From NCBI GenBank assembly GCA_964450955.1, contig CAYVFI010000022.1, forward strand, positions 1 to 64,000: a stretch of 64,000 nt of DNA, read 5' to 3'. This DNA is from CAYNWT01 sp964450955 (GTDB lineage: Bacteria > Planctomycetota > Planctomycetia > Planctomycetales > Planctomycetaceae). The position numbers and the translations under genes were made by a program. Under the pieces are notes generated by a model. That model saw nothing but the letters and a program-made list of their open reading frames with translations. It ran no database searches and was not told the DNA's origin. Below are positions 57,361 through 64,000 of the stretch, in pieces (position 1 is the first letter of the stretch; every line of letters starts with the position of its first letter).

Positions 57361-57630
57361 ATGAGTCGTTCACACAAAAAAGGTCCATACGTCGACGAGA
57401 AGCTTCTGATGAAGATTGAACGTCTAAACGAGTCGGGCCGAAAAGATCCAATCAAAACATGGGCGCGGCGATCAACGATCTCACCAGAGTTCGTCGGTCA
57501 TACTTTCCTCGTTCACAACGGTCGCGCACACATGAATGTGTACGTGACAGAGGAGATGGTCGGTCACAAGCTTGGAGAGTTTTCTCCGACTCGGACCTTC
57601 CGCGGTCACGGAGCAAGGGGGAAGAAGTAA
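57361..57630 (+). CDS. rpsS: 30S ribosomal protein S19
   Basis: 89 residues: MSRSHKKGPYVDEKLLMKIE, WARRSTISPEFVGHTFLVHNGR and GEFSPTRTFRGHGARGKK. Standard. Confidence 0.97.
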   Translation: MSRSHKKGPYVDEKLLMKIERLNESGRKDPIKTWARRSTISPEFVGHTFLVHNGRAHMNVYVTEEMVGHKLGEFSPTRTFRGHGARGKK

Positions 57631-57631
57631 T

Positions 57632-57976
57632 ATGGCTCTTGTTCGTGCCAAACACCGTCACGCCAGAATTTCAGCGACAAAAGTCCGTCCTTTCGCTGAT
57701 ATGATTCGAGGCATGGCAACAAGTGAAGCGTTGGACTCTCTTAAGTATGTGCCAAACCGCGGTGCTCGAATGCTTGAGAAAGTCCTTAAAAGTGCTGTTG
57801 CCAATGCAGAGGATCGTGGCGCCCGGAACGTCGATCGCCTAAAGGTTGTCGAAGCTCGCGTTGACGGCGGACCGATGTTCAAGCGAATTCAACCCCGTGC
57901 TCGAGGTATGGCTTTTGTCATCCGTCGCCGCATGTCACACATTCACGTCGCGGTAGACGCGCCGGAACTTACCTAG
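57632..57976 (+). CDS. rplV: 50S ribosomal protein L22
   Basis: 114 residues from ATG at 57632 (the longer frame starting in rpsS is a shadow). RISATKVRPFADMIRGM and the tunnel loop region KRIQPRARGMAFVIRRRMSHIHV are present. Confidence 0.96.
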   Translation: MALVRAKHRHARISATKVRPFADMIRGMATSEALDSLKYVPNRGARMLEKVLKSAVANAEDRGARNVDRLKVVEARVDGGPMFKRIQPRARGMAFVIRRRMSHIHVAVDAPELT

Positions 57977-57996
57977 AGAAACGAAGGCTGTTCAGC

Positions 57997-58698
57997 ATGG
58001 GACAGAAGGTTCGTCCAACCGGTTTTCGCGTCGGCGTCATGGAGACATGGCGCAGTCGCTGGTATGCATCAAAAAAAGAGTTCGGTGACCTTCTGGTAGA
58101 AGATCACAAAATCCGAAAGTATATCTCGGAAAAATATCAGTTTGCTGAGATTCCTCGAGTAGAAATTGAGCGAACACGAGACCAGGTTGTCGTGCATCTT
58201 CACACTGCACGGCCGGGTGTCATCATTGGTCGTAAAGGTCAGGAAGTGGATCGCCTGAAGGGTGATCTGGAAACTCTGACTGGCCGGCGGATGGACCTGA
58301 AAATTGTAGAGGTTGGCAACGCGAACCGCAGTGCCTCGTTGGTCGCCCAACGAATGGCTCAGCAGTTAAGTCGTCGATCCAGTTTTCGTCGTGCGGTGAA
58401 GCGTACGATGGATGAAGTCATGGATGCCGGCGTAAACGGTATCAAAATTGAACTTTCAGGGCGTCTTGGCGGTGCCGAGATGTCGCGTAAAGAAAAAGCC
58501 AGCCGCGGTTCAATCCCGCTGTCGACCCTTCGACGTCATATTGATTACGGCTTCTGCGAAGCTAAGACGGCACAGGGGATCATCGGCGTCAAAGTGTGGA
58601 TTGATCTGGGCGATTATGCAGACGAGGTAACTGGCGATGGCTCTGATGCCAAAGCGGGTCAAGCACCGAAAGGTCCAAAGAAGACGTATAAGAGGTAA
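57997..58698 (+). CDS. rpsC: 30S ribosomal protein S3
   Basis: 233 residues. KH domain with PGVIIGRKGQEVDRLKGDLE, then the C-terminal domain GRLGGAEMSRKEKASRGSIPLSTLRRHIDYGFCEAKTAQGIIGVKVWI. The last 21 codons (DGSDAKAGQAPKGPKKTYKR region) overlap the start of rplP by 62 nt in another frame. Confidence 0.97.
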   Translation: MGQKVRPTGFRVGVMETWRSRWYASKKEFGDLLVEDHKIRKYISEKYQFAEIPRVEIERTRDQVVVHLHTARPGVIIGRKGQEVDRLKGDLETLTGRRMDLKIVEVGNANRSASLVAQRMAQQLSRRSSFRRAVKRTMDEVMDAGVNGIKIELSGRLGGAEMSRKEKASRGSIPLSTLRRHIDYGFCEAKTAQGIIGVKVWIDLGDYADEVTGDGSDAKAGQAPKGPKKTYKR

Positions 58699-59059
58699 CG
58701 CCGCTCGCGGCAATACCGTCGTCTTTGGAGACTGGGGCTTGCAATCACTTGAACCGGGCCACGTATCGGCAGCCACTATCGAGGCTTGCCGTATCGCGGC
58801 AACGCAATACGTGCGCGGTGAAGGTAAAGTTTACATCCGAATTTTTCCACAGAAGCCTGTTACTCAACGGCCGCTGGAAACTCGAATGGGTAAGGGTAAG
58901 GGAGAGCCAGACCACTGGGTCGCGGTTGTCAAACCCGGAACCATTTTGTTCGAGTTGTCAGGGGTTGGTCGAGATGCTGCACGTGATTGTTTCAATCGTG
59001 TGGCCCATAAGCTTCCTGTGCGGGTTCGATTAGTGGGACGTCGTCCTCGACTAGGTTAG
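58637..59059 (+). CDS. rplP: 50S ribosomal protein L16
   Basis: 140 residues. MALMPKRVKHRKVQRRRIRGNAARGNTVVFGDWGLQSLEPG is the L16 N-terminus. ATG at 58637 has GAGGT at 58624-58628 (8-nt spacing); an in-frame ATG at 58646 has none. The first 62 nt lie inside the 3' end of rpsC, so the two are coupled. Confidence 0.95.
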   Translation: MALMPKRVKHRKVQRRRIRGNAARGNTVVFGDWGLQSLEPGHVSAATIEACRIAATQYVRGEGKVYIRIFPQKPVTQRPLETRMGKGKGEPDHWVAVVKPGTILFELSGVGRDAARDCFNRVAHKLPVRVRLVGRRPRLG

Positions 59060-59080
59060 TCGAAGAGCGTGGAGATAAAG

Positions 59081-59296
59081 ATGAAGGCGTCAGAGCTTCG
59101 TGAAATGAGCGACGACCAGTTAGAGCACGAACTGCGTGAAACGCAGAAGAGTCTCTTTCGTTTACGGTTTCAGGCTGCGACAGAACGTTTGGATGCCCCC
59201 AGCAACCTGCAGGCACTTCGCAGGACTGTGGCACGAATAAATACGATTCAGCGAGAGCGTGAGATGGCTGTCTCTAGTGAAGCGACGGGAAGTTAA
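59081..59296 (+). CDS. rpmC: 50S ribosomal protein L29
   Basis: 71 residues from ATG at 59081 with GGAG 6 nt upstream (the GTG at 59069 is not needed). MKASELREMSDDQLEHELRETQKSLFRLRFQAATERLDAPSNLQALRRTVARI is canonical, with an extra C-terminal tail. Confidence 0.93.
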   Translation: MKASELREMSDDQLEHELRETQKSLFRLRFQAATERLDAPSNLQALRRTVARINTIQREREMAVSSEATGS

Positions 59297-59299
59297 ACG

Positions 59300-59542
59300 A
59301 TGAAGAAAGTTCTGGTCGGCACGGTCAAAAGCAACAAGATGGACAAGTCGTTGCGTGTGGAAATCGAACGTAAGTTCGCCCATCCGCGATACGGCAAGAT
59401 CGTTCGAGCTCGAACCGTCTGTCACGCACACGATGAGGAGAACGTTGCCAAAGAGGGTGATGTTGTCGAAATCGTAGAATGTCGGCCACGGTCGAAGATG
59501 AAACGGTGGGAACTGGTTAAGGTTATCTCGTCGGTTGAGTAA
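59300..59542 (+). CDS. rpsQ: 30S ribosomal protein S17
   Basis: 80 residues. VLVGTVKSNKMDKSLRVEIERKFAHPRYGKIVRARTVCHAHDEENVAKEGDVVEIVECRPRSKMKRWELV. Only three bases separate it from rpmC. Confidence 0.95.
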   Translation: MKKVLVGTVKSNKMDKSLRVEIERKFAHPRYGKIVRARTVCHAHDEENVAKEGDVVEIVECRPRSKMKRWELVKVISSVE

Positions 59543-59580
59543 AACAGTGCCGATCGTGTTTCGGCAAGTGGAATAGTCCA

Positions 59581-59949
59581 ATGATTCAAATGCAAACACT
59601 GCTGGATGTAGCAGACAACTCGGGAGCGAAAGTTGTCCGCTGCATTAAGGTTCTCGGTGGCAGTAAGCGGCGGTTTGCCACTATCGGCGACGTTATTGTG
59701 GTCAGCGTTCAAAAAGCGATTCCCGGCAGTGCTGTGAAGACAGGCACGGTTGTCCGCGGCGTGATTGTGCGTTGCCGAAAGCAAACGCGTCGGGATGACG
59801 GTAGCTACGTCCGATTCGATCGGAACGCGATCGTTTTGCTGGACGCTGATAACAACCCACGTGGTACTCGAATTTTCGGGGCTGTGGCAAGGGAACTACG
59901 TACGCGTAAGTTCATGAAGATTGTCAGTCTCGCCAGCGAAGTGGTCTGA
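59581..59949 (+). CDS. rplN: 50S ribosomal protein L14
   Basis: 122 residues. MIQMQTLLDVADNSGAKVVRCIKVLGGSKRRFATIGDVIVVSV is canonical. The rplX (L24) gene that normally follows is missing; rplE starts 15 bp later. Confidence 0.97.
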   Translation: MIQMQTLLDVADNSGAKVVRCIKVLGGSKRRFATIGDVIVVSVQKAIPGSAVKTGTVVRGVIVRCRKQTRRDDGSYVRFDRNAIVLLDADNNPRGTRIFGAVARELRTRKFMKIVSLASEVV

Positions 59950-59964
59950 CACAAAGGTACAACA

Positions 59965-60519
59965 ATGACAACTATGACTGTCAGGCTGAAAGAGGAATAC
60001 AACGAGAAGGTTCTCCCTGCACTGAAGACTCAGTTAGGGCAGGAGAACATCCACGCAATTCCTAAGCTGCAGAAGATCGTTATCAGCATGGGCCTGGGTG
60101 CCGCTGTTGGCGAACGGAAGCGGCTTGAGGAAGCTGTGGCTTCGTTAACGCTTCTGTCTGGTCAAAAAGCTCAGGTCACTAAGGCCCGAAAATCCGTCTC
60201 TGGTTTCAAGTTGCGTGAAGGCATGGAAATCGGTTGCATGGTCACATTGCGTGGCAAGCGGATGTACGAGTTCCTCGATCGCTTGATTGCTATTGTCCTG
60301 CCACGAGTTCGCGACTTCCGCGGTCTGAACCCGAAGGCGTTTGACGGTCGTGGAAACTATACCTTCGGTTTGAACGAACTGTTGGTATTCCCAGAGATCA
60401 ACCCTGACAAGGTTCACTATCCGCAAGGTATGAACATCACGATTGTCAGCACCGCACGAACCAATGACGAAGGTCGAATGCTTCTGAAAGAGTTCGGCTT
60501 CCCATTCAAAGCCGAATAG
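59965..60519 (+). CDS. rplE: 50S ribosomal protein L5
   Basis: 184 residues. IPKLQKIVISMGLGAAVGERKRLEEAVASLTLLSGQKAQVTKARKSVSGFKLREGMEIGCMVTLRGKRMYEFLDRL and the INPDKVHYPQGMNITIVSTARTNDEGRMLL block. Binds 5S rRNA. Confidence 0.96.
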   Translation: MTTMTVRLKEEYNEKVLPALKTQLGQENIHAIPKLQKIVISMGLGAAVGERKRLEEAVASLTLLSGQKAQVTKARKSVSGFKLREGMEIGCMVTLRGKRMYEFLDRLIAIVLPRVRDFRGLNPKAFDGRGNYTFGLNELLVFPEINPDKVHYPQGMNITIVSTARTNDEGRMLLKEFGFPFKAE

Positions 60520-60539
60520 ATAGCGAAGCTGGAGCAAAC

Positions 60540-60725
60540 ATGGCCAGTAAGGCAAAAGTAGAAAAATCAAAGCGTAAGCCTAAGTTCAGCACTCGAATTG
60601 AACGCCGATGCAAGCTTTGCGGTCGCCCGCGAGCTGTTTATCGAAAGTTCAAGGTCTGCCGAATCTGCTTCCGGGATATGTGCCTGGACGGATTAGTGCC
60701 TGGTGCCCGTAAGGCTAGTTGGTAG
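60540..60725 (+). CDS. rpsN: 30S ribosomal protein S14, zinc-binding type
   Basis: 61 residues (type Z). CKLCGRPRAVYRKFKVCRICFRDMCLDGLVPGARKASW carries the two CxxC pairs for a zinc ion. L33 in the same window is zinc-free, so zinc dependence is mixed. Confidence 0.95.
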   Translation: MASKAKVEKSKRKPKFSTRIERRCKLCGRPRAVYRKFKVCRICFRDMCLDGLVPGARKASW

Positions 60726-60737
60726 GAAGACAGCACC

Positions 60738-61133
60738 ATGATGACAGATCCGATAGCGGACATGCTGACACGAATTCGAAACGCTCTTCAAATTGAGCGT
60801 CTGGAAGTCGTGCTACCCAGTTCAAAGATCAAGGTTGGTATCGCCGAAGCTTTGCAGCGCGAAGGGTACATCTGGGACTTTGAAGTAATCGAAGCAGCTC
60901 CCCAAAACCAACTGAAAATCAATTTGAAGTATGGCGGTCGCGGAGAAGCGGTGATTCAGGAGATTAAGCGAGTCAGTAAACCTGGTTGCCGAGTCTTCAC
61001 CAGCGTGGCCGACATGAGCGACGTTATTCAGGGAATGGGGATTAATATCCTGTCGACCTCAAAAGGAATCCTGAGTAACCGCGAAGCCCGAAAAGAGGGT
61101 GTTGGCGGCGAGGTTTTGTGCAGAATTGTCTGA
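60738..61133 (+). CDS. rpsH: 30S ribosomal protein S8
   Basis: 131 residues. MTDPIADMLTRIRNALQIERLEVVLPSSKIKVGIAEALQREGYIWDFEV is canonical, ending STSKGILSNREARKEGVGGEVLCRIV. In E. coli S8 represses the spc operon. ATG at 60738 or the adjacent one 3 nt later. Confidence 0.96.
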   Translation: MMTDPIADMLTRIRNALQIERLEVVLPSSKIKVGIAEALQREGYIWDFEVIEAAPQNQLKINLKYGGRGEAVIQEIKRVSKPGCRVFTSVADMSDVIQGMGINILSTSKGILSNREARKEGVGGEVLCRIV

Positions 61134-61161
61134 GCATTGAGCTCAGTTTGGGAAAATAAAG

Positions 61162-61704
61162 ATGTCTCGTATTGGTAAAAAACCAGTTGCCATCCCTGAC
61201 AAGGTCGAAGTCAAAGTCGACAAGGGAACGGTATCGGTCAAAGGCCCGAAAGGCGACTTGAGTTTCACCTTTCATCCGAACATGTCGGTTGATGTTGATG
61301 GTGGAGAAGTTGTTGTCTCGCGTGCGGACGATTCACGTCAAAACCGCGCGCTGCATGGGCTGACTCGAAGCCTGATCAATAACATGGTCACCGGTGTTAC
61401 TACTCCATTCGAGAAGAAGCTGGAAATTGTTGGCGTTGGCTACAACGCCAAGCTGAACGGAAACAAGCTGGCACTTCAGGTTGGCTATGCCAACACGGTC
61501 GAATTGACCGTTCCTGACGGAGTGACCTGCGAGGTTCCTGACGCGACGCACATTACTGTGCAAAGTCCGGACAAGCAGGCGTGCGGTGAATTTGCCGCGG
61601 TCATCCGAAAAGTCCGCAAGCCTGAGCCTTACAAAGGCAAGGGAATTCGATACTCAGATGAATACGTGCGTCGCAAGGCTGGTAAAGCCTTCGGTGCCAA
61701 GTAA
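61162..61704 (+). CDS. rplF: 50S ribosomal protein L6
   Basis: 180 residues. MSRIGKKPVAIPDKVEVKVDKGTVSVKGPKGDLSF and the C-terminal RKPEPYKGKGIRYSDEYVRRKAGKAFGAK. Standard. Confidence 0.97.
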   Translation: MSRIGKKPVAIPDKVEVKVDKGTVSVKGPKGDLSFTFHPNMSVDVDGGEVVVSRADDSRQNRALHGLTRSLINNMVTGVTTPFEKKLEIVGVGYNAKLNGNKLALQVGYANTVELTVPDGVTCEVPDATHITVQSPDKQACGEFAAVIRKVRKPEPYKGKGIRYSDEYVRRKAGKAFGAK

Positions 61705-61724
61705 ATATTTGGACTGGCGAAGTT

Positions 61725-62096
61725 ATGTCCGTTGCAAAACGTATAGCGAAACAGAAGAAACGTCGTGGCTTCCGAATCGGAAACCGCGTTCGGCGAGACG
61801 CGCATGGGCGTATGCGTCTCTCAGTTTTCCGAAGCAATAAGCACATGTACGCTCAAGTGATCGACGACACGACTGGTCAAACAATCGTGGCGGCCAGCAC
61901 GGTAGAGAAATCGCTTGGCGGAGCTGGTAAAGCTGGTGGTAACAAGGAGGCTGCGGCAAAAGTCGGAGCAGAAGTTGCTAAGCGAGCAGTAGACAAAGGT
62001 GTTACTGAGGTCGTTTTCGATCGCGGTCGATCCAGCTATCATGGCCGAATCGCAGCACTGGCTGACGCAGCCAGAGAAGCGGGATTGAAGTTCTAA
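61725..62096 (+). CDS. rplR: 50S ribosomal protein L18
   Basis: 123 residues. LSVFRSNKHMYAQVIDDTTGQTIVAASTVE and FDRGRSSYHGRIAALADAAREAGLKF are the L18 signatures. Binds 5S rRNA with L5. Confidence 0.95.
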   Translation: MSVAKRIAKQKKRRGFRIGNRVRRDAHGRMRLSVFRSNKHMYAQVIDDTTGQTIVAASTVEKSLGGAGKAGGNKEAAAKVGAEVAKRAVDKGVTEVVFDRGRSSYHGRIAALADAAREAGLKF

Positions 62097-62138
62097 GGTA
62101 CAGCAAGTCGCCGCGGCGACTGAATCGGAGTACGCAGA

Positions 62139-62621
62139 GTGTCAACAGGCGAACAACAAAGAGACAGTGGCGAACAGGTCGTTCAAATTCGCCGTTGTGC
62201 TTGTGTGGTCAAAGGTGGCCGTCGTTTTAGTTTCACAGCCATGGTCGTCACGGGCGATCGTAACGGGCGTGTAGGCTGGGGCTACGGCAAAGCAACGGAA
62301 GTTCCTGTTGCTGTGGAGAAGGCGACTAAAGTTGCGAATCGTAGCCTAGTCAAGATCCCACTTGTCGACGGAACGATCCCGCACCAGGTCCAAGGCCGCT
62401 TCCGAGCATCTCGGGTCCTGCTGCTGCCGGCTCGACCCGGTACTGGTATCATCGCTGGCGGTGCAGTGCGAGCTGTTGTCGAATCGGCTGGTATCACCGA
62501 CATTCTGACAAAGAGCTTCGGTTCCAATAACCCGATGAATCTCGTCAAAGCTGTGTTCGAAGGTCTTCAACGGCTACGGACAAAAGAAGAGGTCCAGCAC
62601 CTCAGAGGAGTGGAGCTCTAA
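62139..62621 (+). CDS. rpsE: 30S ribosomal protein S5
   Basis: 160 residues from a GTG at 62139 (AGAGTGTCAACAGG context). GGRRFSFTAMVVTGDRNGRVGWGYGKATEVPVAVEKAT and PARPGTGIIAGGAVRAVVESAGITDILTKSFGSNNPMNLVKAV. Its TAA overlaps the ATG of rplO by one base; rpmD (L30), normally between them, is absent. Confidence 0.96.
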   Translation: MSTGEQQRDSGEQVVQIRRCACVVKGGRRFSFTAMVVTGDRNGRVGWGYGKATEVPVAVEKATKVANRSLVKIPLVDGTIPHQVQGRFRASRVLLLPARPGTGIIAGGAVRAVVESAGITDILTKSFGSNNPMNLVKAVFEGLQRLRTKEEVQHLRGVEL

Positions 62622-63073
62622 TGATTATTGATGATGTCCATCGCGGCATAAAAAAGAATAAAAAGCGAAAACGAATTGGCCGTGGTCCAGGTTCTGGACA
62701 CGGCAAGACGTCTGGGCGTGGTCACAAAGGCTACTTCAGTCGCTCAGGTTCGTCGCGTCGAGTTGGTTTCGAAGGTGGGCAGATGCCAATCTTCCGAATC
62801 ATCGCAAAGCGTGGCTTCAATAACCGGGCATTCGCCCCCAAGGTTGCAATTGTCAATATTGCCCAACTTGAAGCCGTTTTCGATGCCGGAGCTGATGTCT
62901 CTGTAGCAACCTTGAAAGAGAAAGGCCTGATCTCAGGGCGTTTCGATCTTGTGAAGATTCTCGGTAACGGCGATCTTTCCAAGAAGCTCACAGTTGCGGC
63001 TCACAAGTTTTCAGCGAGTGCCGAGCAAAAGATTGCGGCGGCAGGTGGATCAGTTCAAAGGATCATGGCCTAG
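62621..63073 (+). CDS. rplO: 50S ribosomal protein L15
   Basis: 150 residues. RKRIGRGPGSGHGKTSGRGHKGYFSRSGSSRRVGFEGGQMPIFRIIAKRGFNN is canonical. The ATG shares base 62621 with the rpsE stop. Confidence 0.96.
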   Translation: MIIDDVHRGIKKNKKRKRIGRGPGSGHGKTSGRGHKGYFSRSGSSRRVGFEGGQMPIFRIIAKRGFNNRAFAPKVAIVNIAQLEAVFDAGADVSVATLKEKGLISGRFDLVKILGNGDLSKKLTVAAHKFSASAEQKIAAAGGSVQRIMA

Positions 63074-63168
63074 CCCGGCGCGTAGTGACGCAGTTTGTGG
63101 CGAAACGGAATTCAAGCGCACATCGCGCGGCCTCAGTTGCAGCCCGGCTCGGGTGATTGGAACCAGTC

Positions 63169-64000
63169 ATGCTCTCCAAGTTCATCACGATCTTCAAAAT
63201 CCCTGAGTTGCGGCAGAAAATCCTGCTAACTCTTGGATTGCTGGCCGTATATCGGATGGGATTCGCGATTCCACTGCCGTTCATCGACCAAAACGAGATG
63301 ACGAAGGCTTTAAACGACGCCTCCACCGAGGGTGGCATGGGATCGTTGCTTGCGACGATTCAGTTGTTTTCAGCGTCTAACTTCGGTTCGATTTTTGGTT
63401 TGGGCATCATGCCCTACATCACCGCTTCGATTATCTTCCAGCTGCTTGGAACCGTATACCCTCCACTGGAAGCGCTGCAGAAAGAAGGCGAGGCGGGTCG
63501 ACGGAAGATCAATGAATATACCCGCTGGGCGACAGTCATCATTTGCCTGTTTCAAAGTTGGTTCTTCATCAGCAACATCGGTGGAATGCTGGGCCCGGGT
63601 ATTGTGCTCGCGGATTACCAGGGGTTTTACTGGAAGTTGGTGAGCACCATCACCATGACGGCTGGAACTGTTCTTTTAATGTGGGTTGGCGAGCAGATTG
63701 ATGCTTACGGTATCGGCAACGGTATCAGCTTGCTCATTATGGCCGGTATTCTGGCCCGGATGCCAAGTGCATTGGTCAGCCTGGTCAGACCTGCGTTGAC
63801 TGACGGTATTGGTATCGGCCAGGAAGCAGGTATCGAGAAGTTGCTTGTTCTGGCCGCTTTGTTTGTGGGAGTTGTCGTTTGGGTAATTGCAATTACCCAG
63901 GGGCAGCGTCGAATTCCGATTCAGAGCGCCAAGCATGTTCGCGGTAGGAAAGTCATGGGCGGGCAACGTCAGCACATGCCTCTTAAGGTGAACCAGGCTG
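63169..64000 (+). CDS. secY: preprotein translocase SecY, truncated by the window edge
   Basis: Start ATG at 63169 (MLSKFITIFKIPELRQKILLTLGLLAVYRMGFAIPLPF), 277 codons to the end of the window. TM2 region FGLGIMPYITASIIFQLLGTVYPPLEALQKEGEAGRRKINEYTR is a SecY hallmark, as is EQIDAYGIGNGISLLIMAGI. The sequence is cut within the fifth or sixth helix region (about ALFVGVVVWVIAI, then QGQRRIPIQSAK). It pairs with secE at 39088. Confidence 0.96.
   Translation, partial: MLSKFITIFKIPELRQKILLTLGLLAVYRMGFAIPLPFIDQNEMTKALNDASTEGGMGSLLATIQLFSASNFGSIFGLGIMPYITASIIFQLLGTVYPPLEALQKEGEAGRRKINEYTRWATVIICLFQSWFFISNIGGMLGPGIVLADYQGFYWKLVSTITMTAGTVLLMWVGEQIDAYGIGNGISLLIMAGILARMPSALVSLVRPALTDGIGIGQEAGIEKLLVLAALFVGVVVWVIAITQGQRRIPIQSAKHVRGRKVMGGQRQHMPLKVNQA

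Overview
The window reads as a chromosomal segment of a planctomycete (class Planctomycetia). The signs are a PSD1-type secreted cytochrome c protein, a Tat-exported Gfo/Idh/MocA oxidoreductase, PQQ-like propeller proteins, an ECF sigma factor with a membrane-anchored C-terminal extension, a surface protein with a LEPR-like N-terminal motif, and bacterial tetrahydromethanopterin (H4MPT) C1 genes. Genus is inference only; no 16S or other decisive marker is present.

Layout. (1) 1-19,200: mixed-strand genes, mostly exported or envelope proteins: PSD1 protein, a lipoprotein, a small cysteine-rich membrane protein, a CBS-domain protein, a Gfo/Idh/MocA protein, an LRR lipoprotein, a secreted unknown, a 1096-residue metzincin/PPC/Fn3-like surface protein, a haem-binding hybrid-type sensor kinase, a phosphohexomutase-UbiA pair and a lipoprotein cyclophilin. 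(2) 19,268-22,828 (minus): fae, mtdB, a sigma54-activator-like regulator with a ruined ATPase core, and a UPF0173 metallo-hydrolase, read as a formaldehyde-oxidation module. (3) 23,248-34,545: a PQQ-propeller gene overlapping a lysine-less lipoyl-like gene, an esterase/beta-lactamase fusion, an ECF-STN fusion, panD, pheT, a second PQQ-propeller gene and two small membrane proteins. (4) 35,086-36,750: an unusual sigma70 with an excisionase-like N-terminal HTH. (5) 36,858-64,000 (all plus): tRNA-Thr/Tyr/Gly/Thr-tuf-rpmG-tRNA-Trp-secE-nusG-rplKAJL-rpoBC-rpsLG-fusA-S10-spc genes up to a truncated secY.

The right half is the translation/transcription core. Within it the sequence shows departures from the textbook arrangement: an EF-Tu switch I without the RGIT signature, a strong terminator between rpsG and fusA, a 62-nt rpsC/rplP overlap, and no rplX or rpmD in their usual slots. 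The left half holds the more individual features: several proteins that keep a fold but lose its key residue (lipoyl lysine, Walker A/B and GAFTGA), regulator fusions, and two families of short intergenic repeats.

All functional calls come from reading translated sequence and motifs by eye; no database search was run. Gene starts were moved from the longest open frame where a signal peptide, a Shine-Dalgarno sequence or a neighbour's stop argued for it.
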